From: Actinomadura sp. KC216
Lineage (GTDB): Bacteria > Actinomycetota > Actinomycetes > Streptosporangiales > Streptosporangiaceae
NCBI RefSeq assembly: GCF_004348535.1
Contig: NZ_SMJX01000020.1
Location: 1-49,474 of the forward strand
Direction of reading: 5' to 3'
Length of the DNA stretch: 49,474 nucleotides
Of this stretch, positions 8,205 through 16,734 are shown piece after piece. The position numbers and the translations under genes were made by a program. Below the pieces are notes generated by a model that did no database searches, was not told where the DNA came from, and was given only the letters and a program-made list of their open reading frames with translations. Within the stretch, counting starts at the first letter, position 1; the number at the start of each line of letters is the position of its first letter.

Positions 8205-8511
8205 TTCCGCGCCGGCACGGCGGGTCCCCGCACGGCACGATCACACACGGCACGACCCCACACGGCTACGAGCGCCACTTCCCCACCGGCACGCCGGTGG
8301 CCCCGCGCTCGGAGCGACGACGGCAGGGGTGCGCCCTATCGCTCCACTGATGTGAGCGGCTCCCAGCACGACGAGCCATGACTCCGAGCCCGGCGACCGT
8401 CCAGACCGGCGGCCCGCCCCACAGGGCTGCGCCAGGGCGATTCGACATGCCGGCGGCGCGAAGCCCTGTCCGACCGACGCAGCAACCACACATCATCCGG
8501 AAGGAAGCACA
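8205..8511. other. Intergenic region with tandem repeats
   Basis: This 307-bp gap separates the Eis-like gene from the SDR operon. It holds the 15-bp tandem repeat at 8216-8275. The segment before 8512 contains GGAAGGAAG about 6 bases ahead of the ATG, a fair ribosome site. No convincing small gene or terminator was seen. Confidence 0.5.
8216..8275. repeat. 15-bp tandem repeat, four copies
   Basis: Four units starting at 8216, 8231, 8246 and 8261 each begin with CACGGC and are exactly 15 bp apart; units two and three are nearly identical (CACGGCACGATCACA and CACGGCACGACCCCA). The array starts 11 bases after the Eis-like stop codon. Confidence 0.65.
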
Positions 8512-9336
8512 ATGCGATACGCCGTGACCGGTGGTGACGGTTTCATCGGCCGTTACGCCATCCAGCATCTCCGCGACCTCGGCCACGAGGCCTTCTCGAT
8601 CGACCGTGCCTCAGGCATCGACATCATGGAGGACAAACTGGAGCCGGCCCTGCGCGGGACGGAAGGAGTGATCCACCTGGCCGGGATATTAGGCACCGAG
8701 GAACTGTTCGACTCGGTCGAGGCGGCCATCGACGTCAATATCAAGGGCACGTACCGAATCCTCGAAGCGTGCCGCAACAACGGGACCCGGTTCGTGGGCA
8801 TCACCATGCCGCAGGTATGGAGCAACGTGTACCAGGCGACGAAACGGTGCGGGCAGGAACTGTCCTACGCCTGGAACACCAATTTCGGGGTGCCGGTGAG
8901 TCATGTCCGGGCGTTCAACGCGTTCGGTCCCGGGCAGAAGCACTACGGGGTCCAGAAGATCATCCCGACGTTCGCGGTCCGCGCCTGGAGCGGGCAGCCC
9001 ATTCCGATCTGGGGCGACGGCAACCAGACCCTCGACCTGGTCCACTCGGCCGACCTCGGCCGCATGCTCGTGGACGCCCTGGCCTTCGGCGACCGTGAGG
9101 TCTTCGACGGCGGCACGGGACTGGCTCTCACGGTGAACGAGGTCGCCGAGCGGGTCCTCGCGGTGACGGGATCCAAGGCGGGGGTCGAGTACCTCCCCAT
9201 GCGCAAGGGCGAGACCGCGACGACGGACCTCGTGGCCAAAGGCGAAGGATGGGACCTGCTGGGCTGGCATCCGGAGTTCCGCGAGGACGAGCTAGAACGC
9301 ACCATCGTGCATTACCGGCAGTTCGCGGAGGCCTGA
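8512..9336 (+). CDS. Extended SDR NAD-dependent epimerase/dehydratase
   Basis: A 274-residue Rossmann enzyme of the extended SDR family, which acts on nucleotide sugars and related compounds. The cofactor loop is TGGDGFIG at residues 6-13, an acidic residue after strand 2 (FSIDRA) indicates NAD preference, and GVIHLAGILG is the strand 4 motif. The catalytic Y-x3-K is present as YQATK, but the conserved Ser/Thr expected roughly 25 residues earlier falls in a short or missing segment (GITMPQVWSNV), so the active site may be minimal. It is also shorter than the usual 310-330 residues. It heads a four-gene operon; the next gene starts 4 bases after its stop. Confidence 0.85.
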   Translation: MRYAVTGGDGFIGRYAIQHLRDLGHEAFSIDRASGIDIMEDKLEPALRGTEGVIHLAGILGTEELFDSVEAAIDVNIKGTYRILEACRNNGTRFVGITMPQVWSNVYQATKRCGQELSYAWNTNFGVPVSHVRAFNAFGPGQKHYGVQKIIPTFAVRAWSGQPIPIWGDGNQTLDLVHSADLGRMLVDALAFGDREVFDGGTGLALTVNEVAERVLAVTGSKAGVEYLPMRKGETATTDLVAKGEGWDLLGWHPEFREDELERTIVHYRQFAEA

Positions 9337-9340
9337 CCCG

Positions 9341-10246
9341 TTGTTCACGGCGAGTGTGGTCGTCGAGCGCGACGGCCGTCCGCTCCGCGCGCATCACCTG
9401 GTCGTCGACGGCGGCTCCGGGGCGCGCTGGCGGGCGGGGCACCCGGCGCCGGCGGACGTGCGGATCACCGTCCCCGAGGCGGTCCCCGACCTGGTGCGCG
9501 CGGGCAGGGCCACCGGGACCTCGGTCGTGATGTCGGGCCTCGTCGGCATCGAGGGCGACCGGCGGGGCCTCGCGGCGCTCACCCATGCCGTCGGCGGCCC
9601 CGGCTTCCGGCCGTGCCTGGCCGGCGCCACCTCGCCCCCCGCGGCGGCGGAGCCCACCGCCGCCGCGGGGCGGGTCCCGCTGGTGGTCGTCGTGCTGGCG
9701 GCCCCGAACGACGAGCGCGGCCGGCTCAGCGTCATGGCCGAAGACCGGACGCGCGCGGCCGTCGACCTCGCACGCCGGACGCCGGGATCCCGGATCGTCC
9801 TGACGGGCGGATTCGGGAAGCAGTTCAACACGACCCCCGAACCGCACTGGAAGCACTGCCTGCGGTGGCTGGAACCACAGGGGGTCCTCCCCAAGGACGT
9901 CCTCGCCTGCCTGGAGACACGCCATACCTATGACGACCTCCTCTTCCTCCGGCAGCTGCGCGACCACCACCCTTTCGCGGACGCCTCCCTGATCACCTCC
10001 GATTACCACGCGGCCCGGGTGCGCTACATCACGCGGCTGGTCCTCCCCGGATGCCGGGTGGTGGCGGTCCCGCATCCGGACCTGCCCGCGGAACGGCTCG
10101 CGGCCTTCTCCGAGCACGAGTCCGAGGCGCTGGCCAAGACCGTGGCGGCCACCCTGCTCTTCGGTCCCGACTTCCTGCCGACCCCACTCGAAAGGCGCCC
10201 CGGCGATGCGAACGACCCCGATGTCCTGCGGCCACCTCCTGTTTGA
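9341..10246 (+). CDS. SCP2-like domain fused to a DUF218 (YdcF/SanA-type) domain
   Basis: A 301-residue soluble protein starting at TTG 9341 (GTG 9355 is an alternative). Residues 1-95 resemble a small SCP2/sterol-carrier fold: VTVPEAVPDLV-like strands, then VVMSGLVGIEGDRRGLAAL. Residues about 110-250 match the DUF218 family: a hydrophobic strand VVVVLAAPNDE, RIVLTGGFG, and the conserved SDYHAARV near the end. DUF218 proteins include YdcF, which binds SAM, and ElyC/SanA in cell-envelope roles; many remain uncharacterised. No transmembrane anchor is present, unlike SanA. The fusion and its place between an SDR and a HAD phosphatase suggest a role in modifying a sugar or polyprenyl-type intermediate, which is an inference. 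Confidence 0.7.
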   Translation: MFTASVVVERDGRPLRAHHLVVDGGSGARWRAGHPAPADVRITVPEAVPDLVRAGRATGTSVVMSGLVGIEGDRRGLAALTHAVGGPGFRPCLAGATSPPAAAEPTAAAGRVPLVVVVLAAPNDERGRLSVMAEDRTRAAVDLARRTPGSRIVLTGGFGKQFNTTPEPHWKHCLRWLEPQGVLPKDVLACLETRHTYDDLLFLRQLRDHHPFADASLITSDYHAARVRYITRLVLPGCRVVAVPHPDLPAERLAAFSEHESEALAKTVAATLLFGPDFLPTPLERRPGDANDPDVLRPPPV

Positions 10247-10862
10247 CCTCGACGGCGTCCTCGTCGACTCCCTGCCGCTCATCGAACGCAACTGGCGGAC
10301 GTGGGCGGCGGAACGGCGCCTCGACGCCGACCTCGTCTTCGCCGGTTCCCACGGGCGCCGCGACATCGACGTCGTCCGCCTGGTGGCGCCGCACCTGGAC
10401 GCCGAGGCCGAGGCGCGGGCCATCGCCGAACGCGAGGAGCGCGATTTCGCCGGGCTGCGCCCGATCCCCGGCGCCGCCGCCCTCCTCGGCGCCGTGCCGC
10501 CCGGGCGGTGGGCGGTGGTGACCTCCGCGCCGCGCGCCGTCGCCACCGGACGGCTCGGCGCTGTCTCCCTGCCCACGCCCGACTGCCTGGTCGCGGCGGA
10601 GGACATCGCCGCGGGAAAGCCCGACCCGGAGGGCTACCTGAAGGCGGCGGGCGTCCTCGGGGCCGACCCCGCCGGGTGCGTGGTCTTCGAGGACGCGCGC
10701 GCCGGAATGGAGGCCGCCCGCGCGGCCGGAATGCGGTGCGTCGGGGTCGGCGCGGAGGCCATCGCGGCACCGGACGGCATCCTCGCCGCCGCCGTGGAGG
10801 ACCTGAGCCGGGTGCGCGTCACCGTGCTTTCCGGCGGCCTCCGGATCACGGTCGCGGACTGA
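10206..10862 (+). CDS. HAD superfamily phosphatase (beta-phosphoglucomutase-like subfamily IA)
   Basis: A 218-residue HAD hydrolase with all four motifs visible: LFDLDGVLVDS (nucleophile and acid aspartates near residue 14), VVTSAPRA (Ser/Thr), AAGKPDPEGYL (lysine), and CVVFEDARAGMEAA (acidic metal site). The GVLVDSLPL form and the small helical cap are typical of phosphoglycolate or sugar phosphatases and beta-phosphoglucomutases. It starts at ATG 10206 inside the preceding gene, a 41-bp overlap, so it is translationally coupled. Its likely substrate is a phosphorylated sugar or alcohol handled by the same operon. Confidence 0.85.
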   Translation: MRTTPMSCGHLLFDLDGVLVDSLPLIERNWRTWAAERRLDADLVFAGSHGRRDIDVVRLVAPHLDAEAEARAIAEREERDFAGLRPIPGAAALLGAVPPGRWAVVTSAPRAVATGRLGAVSLPTPDCLVAAEDIAAGKPDPEGYLKAAGVLGADPAGCVVFEDARAGMEAARAAGMRCVGVGAEAIAAPDGILAAAVEDLSRVRVTVLSGGLRITVAD

Positions 10863-10864
10863 CC

Positions 10865-12175
10865 GTGGACGGACGGGCGGCGGGGAAGCCTCAGACCCCG
10901 CGCGGCCGCCGCTCCGGCCTCCGGCCCGGAGGCGGGCGACCCGGAGGCGGGCGGCCCGGAGGCGGGCGGTCCGGAGGCGGGCGGCCCGGATTCGCCTCCG
11001 CGCTGGTGGTGTTCTTCCTCATCGGCATCTCGCAGTCGAGCCTCGGACCGCTGCTGTCGCTCTACAACGACAGGTTCGACGTGGGCACGCCGCGTTCCTC
11101 GCTTCTCATCACCGGCTACTTCGCCGGGGCGCTGCTGGCCATGCTGACGGCGTCGCTGGTACGGCTGTCCGGGCGCTGGCTCTTCCCGTGCGCCCTGACG
11201 CTCTACGCGGCCGGGAACGCGGGCCTGTTCCTGTCACCGTGGCTGGGGCCCGCGGCGGCGTCCGCCACGATGGCCGGCCTGTCCGCGGGCGGCCTGATCC
11301 TGTACACCAACACCGCCTTCGCCCGGCAGGACGGGGGCGTCGCGCTGATCAACCTGCTCAACGGGATGTTCGCCTCGGGGACGATCGTCGGCCCGCTGGT
11401 GGCGGGCTGGTCGATCGGCACGGGACGGCCGTACGGGCTGCTGGCGGTGACGATCGGGACGGTCTTCTGCCACCGGGTATCGCGCCTGCGCCACTGGCCC
11501 GCGGAGGATGGACCACCGCGCTCCGATGCCTCGCCCGGGGCCTCGGACCACACCTCGTCCGGCGCCTCGTCCGGTGTCGCCATCGCGAGGTCCATCGCGC
11601 CGTTCCTCCTGCTCTACCTCTGCTACGGGGTTCTGGAGACGGGCATCGGGGGCTGGGCCGCCACCCATCTCGAAAGCCAGGACTTCTCCGCGGCGAACGC
11701 CGCCCGGATTCTGGCGGCCTTCTGGGCGGGCACCGCCATCGCGAAGTTCGCGGTCCCGATCTACGCGGCCAGGACGCCCGAAGGGAAGATCATTCTCATC
11801 GGCCTGGCGGGCACGACGGCGGCCCTGGCCCTGGCGACGGTGCCGCACGCGTCCGTCGTGGCCTACGCCCTCACGGGCCTCGCGCTCGGCCCGGTCTTCC
11901 CGACGGGCCTCGCCTGGCTGGTCCGGCTCGGCGGGGGCCAGCGGGCCGTCGGGATGGCGTCCGCGTCGTCGATGGCGGGAAGCGTCCTGGTGCCGGTTCT
12001 CATCACCTGGCCCGTCACCCATGCGCCCGCGACCATTCCGCTGTTCTTTTCCGCGGCCGGGGTGTTCGCCATGGCGGCGGCCTCCTGGGCATGGCGCTCG
12101 GCGCGGTCCGGCGGTGGGGTCGGCGCTTTCACGCTTGAGCAACGCTCCGACGAATCGGAAGAGCATCAGCACTGA
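10865..12175 (+). CDS. MFS transporter
   Basis: A 436-residue membrane protein with about twelve hydrophobic segments starting at FASALVVFFLIGIS (near residue 43). The signature-like features GVLETGIGGW in the seventh helix and the overall form recall the sugar-transporter or FucP/GlcP-like MFS group. The GTG at 10865 is 2 bases after the HAD stop, making it the last gene of the operon. The N-terminal 42 residues are a cytoplasmic tail made of RPGGG repeats. A loop rich in Asp, Ser and Pro between helices 6 and 7 is also low complexity. The cargo is unknown; import of the substrate, or export of the product, of the upstream SDR/HAD enzymes is inferred. Confidence 0.8.
   Translation: MDGRAAGKPQTPRGRRSGLRPGGGRPGGGRPGGGRSGGGRPGFASALVVFFLIGISQSSLGPLLSLYNDRFDVGTPRSSLLITGYFAGALLAMLTASLVRLSGRWLFPCALTLYAAGNAGLFLSPWLGPAAASATMAGLSAGGLILYTNTAFARQDGGVALINLLNGMFASGTIVGPLVAGWSIGTGRPYGLLAVTIGTVFCHRVSRLRHWPAEDGPPRSDASPGASDHTSSGASSGVAIARSIAPFLLLYLCYGVLETGIGGWAATHLESQDFSAANAARILAAFWAGTAIAKFAVPIYAARTPEGKIILIGLAGTTAALALATVPHASVVAYALTGLALGPVFPTGLAWLVRLGGGQRAVGMASASSMAGSVLVPVLITWPVTHAPATIPLFFSAAGVFAMAAASWAWRSARSGGGVGAFTLEQRSDESEEHQH
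10922..10990. repeat. 15-bp tandem repeat encoding RPGGG
   Basis: Four full and one partial in-frame copies of a 15-bp unit (CGGCCCGGAGGCGGG) encode RPGGG, with one RSGGG variant, at the N-terminus of the MFS protein. Near-identical units suggest recent slippage. Confidence 0.8.
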
Positions 12176-12374
12176 AATCGATATTCACGACGCCTCTCCG
12201 CGTGTTCGGGAATAAAAGCTGGACGATCACGGCGAGAGCGGAATGGCGTCACTGGAGTCGTCCTGCATAGGCCAAAGCGCGGGATGTCACCGCGACGGCA
12301 ACCGGAACACGGTGGTGCGCGTCCCATCTAGGTCTAGTTCGTGGGTATATGGGAGAAACGCGAGGATTGTGGGG

Positions 12375-15300
12375 GTGCCGGTGGCCGGGGACGCGATGAC
12401 GCGGGAGCGGATCGGGCATCTCTACGACTACCTGGGCGCGCTCGCCCAGGAGGTTCACGCCAAACCCGTCCGGCATGTCGGGGAGCACGACATCGCCGTG
12501 TCGCCGGACGAGCTGCCCGCGCATCCCGCGGTGCGCGCCGGGGCGGCGGCCGGGGACGCGTGGCTGCGCGTCGGGAAGGTGCCGCGGCCGCTGCCGCCCG
12601 GGCTCCCCCTTGAGCTGCGCGAACGGTTCCGCGGCGTCGTGCGGGACGATCCGCGCGTCCCGCCGGAGGCCCCGGACGACCTCACCCCGGACGACGAGGC
12701 ATTGGTCGCCGCGTTCGAGCGGTGGCGGGAGGGGGTGTGGGCGCCCTGGGCGGAGGCGGCGCGGGACGTCCTCGCGGCGCGGCACCTGTACGAGACGTTG
12801 TTCCGGCTCCGGCAGCGGATGCGGGCGGACGAGGCCACGCACGAGCTGGTCTGGGGCCACGGCGTCCTCGGCTGGAGGCAGGGCGGGCAGCGCGTGTGCC
12901 ACCCGCTGCTGATCACGCGGGCGCGGATCGCGTTCGACGAGCGGTCCGGCGAGCTCTCGATCGTCCCGGACGGGCTGCCCGCGCTGGAGCTGGACTGCCT
13001 GCAGGGCCTTGGCGTCGCGGGGCTCGACCGGCTCACCGCGGTCGTGGAGCACGTGCGGGACGAGGCCGTCGACCCCTGGGCGCCGGACGCGACGCGCGCG
13101 CTGTACCGGCGGATCCTCGCACCGCTCGGCCTCGACGACCGGCTCGACGACGGCCACGCGCTGCCGGAGAGCGGAAGGGCGCCGGTCATCGCGGCGACGT
13201 GGCGGCTGTTCGTCCGCAGGCGCCGGGTGATGTTCCTGCGGTTCTTCGAGCAGCTCAAGGCCGCGGTCGCCGATGGGGAGCGGCTGCCCGCCCCGATGGT
13301 CGCGCTCGCCGCCGGGGAGGACGCGGCGCGCGAGGCCGTCGCGGTAGGGGACGGGGACTGGGCGCCGGTCGCCGAACGCCTGCTGCTGCCCCTCGCCGCG
13401 AACGACGAGCAGGAGCAGATCGCCCGCAAGCTCGCCCGGCACAGCGGCGTGACCGTGCAGGGCCCGCCCGGGACCGGCAAGAGCCACACCATCGCCAACC
13501 TCGTCTCGCATCTGGTCGCGCACGGCAAGCGGGTGCTGGTCACGGCGCACAAGGACCAGGCGCTCGCCGTCCTGCGGGAGAAGATCCCGCAGGAGCTGCG
13601 GGACCTGTCGCTGGCGGTGCTGGGGTCGTCGTCGGCGGAGATCACCGAGCTGCAGCGGTCCGTTCAGGCGATCACGGCGGCGGCCGACGGCGTCGACGAG
13701 GAGCGGGAGGAGCGGGCCGCGGCCGCGCTCCGGGACCGGCTCGACCGGGTGGAGGCGGACGTGGCGCTGCTGCGCAAGCGGCTCCGCGCGTCGCTGGAGC
13801 GCGAGCGGGAGAGCCTGGACGTCGGCGGGTTCCGGCGGACGGCGGCGGAGGTCGCCGAGTGGCTGGCCGAGCACGAGGGCGAGCTCGGCCGCGTCCCGGA
13901 TCCGCTCACGACCGCGTCCGAGTGCCCCCTGGACACGCGCGAGATCACCGAGTTCCACACGCTCGCCGCCGGGATCGGGCGGCAGGACGCGGTCGACGCG
14001 ACCCTGGACCTGCCGCCCGCCCGGCGGCTCCCCGCCGGTGCCGGGCTCACCGCCCGGTGGGACGAGCTGCGCAGGCTCGGCGAGGTCCTCGCCGGGCTCC
14101 AGGAGCACGGCGCCGACCTCGGCCGCGTCGACGGCGTCGCGCCGGAGGAGCTGGCCGCGCTCGCCGAGGAATGCGGGCACGCGGCGCGCACGCTCGGGAC
14201 GCTGCAGGAGCCGTGGGTGGCGCGGCTGCGGGGGCAGGTCGCCCAGAATCCGGGGTGGCGCGAGCTGTGGGCCGGGCACGCGCGGCGGCTGTCGGAGGAC
14301 GCCGCCGAATGCGGGCGGCTCCGCGCCACGATCGCCGGGTCGCTGATCGAGCTGACGGCCGCGCCCTACCGGGACACGCTCGCGCTGCTGGAGCAGGCGC
14401 GGGCGCGGTTCGCCCAGGGCAAGCGGGTGTCGCCGCTGGTGCAGCGCGGGCTCGCCCAGTTCCTGAAGACGACGCTGCTGGACGGCGAGCCGCCCCGCAC
14501 CGCCGCGGACATCGACAAGATCGCCGCGTTCGCGGAGCTGCGCAGGCGGCGCGAGACGGCTGCGCGGCTGTGGCACGAGGAGCTGGTCGCGGCGCTCGGC
14601 GCGCCCGTCCCGCCGGGCGCGGGCGGGGGCGCGGTGGAGGTCTGGATCGACGCCGAGGCCCAGAAGATCCATGCCGCGCTGGCCTGGGAGACCGAGCGGT
14701 GGCCACGGCTGCGCTCGCGGCTGGCGCGGGTGCTCGCCGACGAGGCGGTTCCGGCGCGTCCCGTCCCGGACGATCTGCACCGGTTCGCGACCGTGCTCGG
14801 CGGGTTGCAGGCGCGGGTGCGGCAGCGGCGGCTGCACGCGGACTTCGACTCCCTGGCCGCCTTCCTCGCAGAGGGCCGGGGCCGGGACGGCGCAAGCCCC
14901 CTCTGGACCGACCTGCTGACCGCCCTCGAACGCCACGACGCCGGCGCCTGGGACGCCGCGCTCGCGACCGCCACCCGGCTGGCCGCGTTGCGGCCCCAGG
15001 TGGAACGGCTCAACGAGCTGCACGCGCGGCTGGCCGCCGTCGCGCCGCGGTGGGCGCGGCTCATCCTGGAGTCGGGCGGTGACACCGGCGCGTGCGGCGA
15101 CCCCTCGCGGCTCGACGCGCTGTGGCGGTGGCGGCAGGCCGAGACCTGGCTCCGCGCGATCATCGACGCCGACGACCTCGGCCAGGTGCAGCGGCGGCTG
15201 GACGAGGCGCAGGAGGAGCAGCGCCGCCTCACGCTGGAGCTGACGCGGCGGTCCGCGTGGCTCGCGATGAAGCGGGGCCTCGGGCACACGCAGCGGCAGG

Positions 15301-16682
15301 CCCTCGTCGGCTGGCTGCAGACGCTCCGCAAGATCGGCAAGGGGACGGGCGTCAACGCGAACAAGTGGCGGGCCGAGGCGCAGCGGCTGATGCCGGAGGC
15401 GATGGGCGCCGTCCCGGTGTGGATCATGCCGTACTACCGGGTGGCCGAGTCGTTCGATCCCGCCGCCGCTCCCCCGTTCGACGTCGTCATCGTGGACGAG
15501 AGCAGCCAGTGCGACGTGTTCGCCCTCGGCCTGCTCGGCCTCGGGCACAAGGTCGTGGTCGTGGGCGACGACAAGCAGATCAGCCCGTCCGCCGTGGGCG
15601 TCCGCCGCGACCGCGTGGACGAGCTGATCCGCGCCCACCTGCCCGGCTTCCCCAACGCGCTGCTGCTGGACATGGAGTCGAGCCTCTACGACGCGTCCGC
15701 GCGGCTGTTCCCGGGCGTGGTGCGGCTGCGGGAGCACTTCCGCTGCCTGCCCCGCATCATCGAGTTCTCCTCGCAGCACTACTACGGCGGGGAGATCCAG
15801 CCGCTGCGGGAGGAGACCGCCGACCGGCCGCCGGGGCCCGCCGTCCGCGCCGTGCACGTCCCGGACGGCGTCCGCCGCGACCTGGCGATCGGGAACGTCA
15901 ACGAGGCGGAGGCGGACGCGGTCGTCGACCAGGTCGTCCAGTGCTGCTCCGACCCCGCCTACGACGGCCGCACCATGGGCGTCATCTCGCTGCTCGGGAC
16001 GAGCCGCCAGGCGCAGCTCATCGACGAGCGGCTGCTGGGCAAGCTCGGCCCGGAGGAGTACGAGCGGCGCCTGCTGCGCTGCGGCGACTCCTACGGCTTC
16101 CAGGGCGACGAGCGCGACGTGGTCTTCATCAGCGTGGTGTCGGACGGGGAGGGCGCGCCGTTCACGTCCCGGCGCTACGAGCAGCGGATCAACGTCGCCG
16201 CCAGCCGCGCCCGCGACCAGATGTGGGTGTTCCACAGCGTCCAGCCGCACCGGCTGCACCCCGAGGACCAGCGGGCCCGGCTCATCCGCTACGCGGCGGA
16301 CGGGCAGCGCTCCCCCGACCTCGCCCGCGACCTGGAGGCCCGCTGCGACTCCGGGTTCGAGCGCCGCGTGCTGCGCATGCTGCTCGCTCGCGAGTACCTC
16401 GTCACGCCGCAGCATCCCGTGGGGAACCTGCGCATCGATCTGGTGGTGCGCGGCGGCGGGCACAAGCTCGCGATCGAGTGCGACGGCGACAAGTTCCACG
16501 GCCCCGGCCAGTGGGAGGACGACCTGCGCCGCCAGGCCGTCCTGGAGCGGCTCGGCTGGCGGTTCTGGCGCGTCCGCGGCAGCGTCTTCTACCGCGACCC
16601 GGACGCCGCGATGTCCTCGCTCTGGCCCCTGCTCGGCACGCTCGGCATCACGCCTGACGACCCCGCCCGTATCGACTCCTGA
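12375..16682 (+). CDS. SF1 (DNA2/UPF1-like) helicase with C-terminal restriction-endonuclease-like domain
   Basis: A large protein of about 1435 residues. Walker A is QGPPGTGKSHTIANLV near residue 362. A long insertion rich in Arg/Glu helices follows, then Walker B VVIVDESSQCD near residue 1038, motif III VVVGDDKQISP, and motifs V and VI (SYGFQGDERDVVFISV, NVAASRARDQMWV). The last 110 residues form a Vsr/DUF559-like nuclease fold: RIDLVV, then LAIECDGDKFHG, and a terminal helix LGWRFWRVRGS. Helicase-nuclease fusions of this kind are frequent in anti-phage loci, but some may serve DNA repair. The frame is open from 12243, but 12243-12374 lacks coding character; GTG 12375, GTG 12381 or ATG 12396 are the likely starts. 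It stands alone. Confidence 0.8.
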   Translation: MPVAGDAMTRERIGHLYDYLGALAQEVHAKPVRHVGEHDIAVSPDELPAHPAVRAGAAAGDAWLRVGKVPRPLPPGLPLELRERFRGVVRDDPRVPPEAPDDLTPDDEALVAAFERWREGVWAPWAEAARDVLAARHLYETLFRLRQRMRADEATHELVWGHGVLGWRQGGQRVCHPLLITRARIAFDERSGELSIVPDGLPALELDCLQGLGVAGLDRLTAVVEHVRDEAVDPWAPDATRALYRRILAPLGLDDRLDDGHALPESGRAPVIAATWRLFVRRRRVMFLRFFEQLKAAVADGERLPAPMVALAAGEDAAREAVAVGDGDWAPVAERLLLPLAANDEQEQIARKLARHSGVTVQGPPGTGKSHTIANLVSHLVAHGKRVLVTAHKDQALAVLREKIPQELRDLSLAVLGSSSAEITELQRSVQAITAAADGVDEEREERAAAALRDRLDRVEADVALLRKRLRASLERERESLDVGGFRRTAAEVAEWLAEHEGELGRVPDPLTTASECPLDTREITEFHTLAAGIGRQDAVDATLDLPPARRLPAGAGLTARWDELRRLGEVLAGLQEHGADLGRVDGVAPEELAALAEECGHAARTLGTLQEPWVARLRGQVAQNPGWRELWAGHARRLSEDAAECGRLRATIAGSLIELTAAPYRDTLALLEQARARFAQGKRVSPLVQRGLAQFLKTTLLDGEPPRTAADIDKIAAFAELRRRRETAARLWHEELVAALGAPVPPGAGGGAVEVWIDAEAQKIHAALAWETERWPRLRSRLARVLADEAVPARPVPDDLHRFATVLGGLQARVRQRRLHADFDSLAAFLAEGRGRDGASPLWTDLLTALERHDAGAWDAALATATRLAALRPQVERLNELHARLAAVAPRWARLILESGGDTGACGDPSRLDALWRWRQAETWLRAIIDADDLGQVQRRLDEAQEEQRRLTLELTRRSAWLAMKRGLGHTQRQALVGWLQTLRKIGKGTGVNANKWRAEAQRLMPEAMGAVPVWIMPYYRVAESFDPAAAPPFDVVIVDESSQCDVFALGLLGLGHKVVVVGDDKQISPSAVGVRRDRVDELIRAHLPGFPNALLLDMESSLYDASARLFPGVVRLREHFRCLPRIIEFSSQHYYGGEIQPLREETADRPPGPAVRAVHVPDGVRRDLAIGNVNEAEADAVVDQVVQCCSDPAYDGRTMGVISLLGTSRQAQLIDERLLGKLGPEEYERRLLRCGDSYGFQGDERDVVFISVVSDGEGAPFTSRRYEQRINVAASRARDQMWVFHSVQPHRLHPEDQRARLIRYAADGQRSPDLARDLEARCDSGFERRVLRMLLAREYLVTPQHPVGNLRIDLVVRGGGHKLAIECDGDKFHGPGQWEDDLRRQAVLERLGWRFWRVRGSVFYRDPDAAMSSLWPLLGTLGITPDDPARIDS

Positions 16683-16734
16683 ACCGGCCTACGCCGCCGC
16701 CTCCGAAAGCATCGTGATGCGGGAGAATCGGGGC

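Noticed and set aside
8398..8470. GC-rich segment before the SDR gene as a possible small RNA
   Set aside because: No stable perfect stem or conserved element could be identified.
12243..12374. Earlier ATG start for the helicase gene
   Set aside because: The extra 44 residues lack coding character and contain AT-rich promoter-like sequence; homology-like sequence starts after 12375.
12249..16499. A very long minus-strand open frame opposite the helicase gene
   Set aside because: Caused by high GC; the translation is rich in Arg, Val, Pro and Gly and has no motifs, while the plus strand has all helicase motifs.
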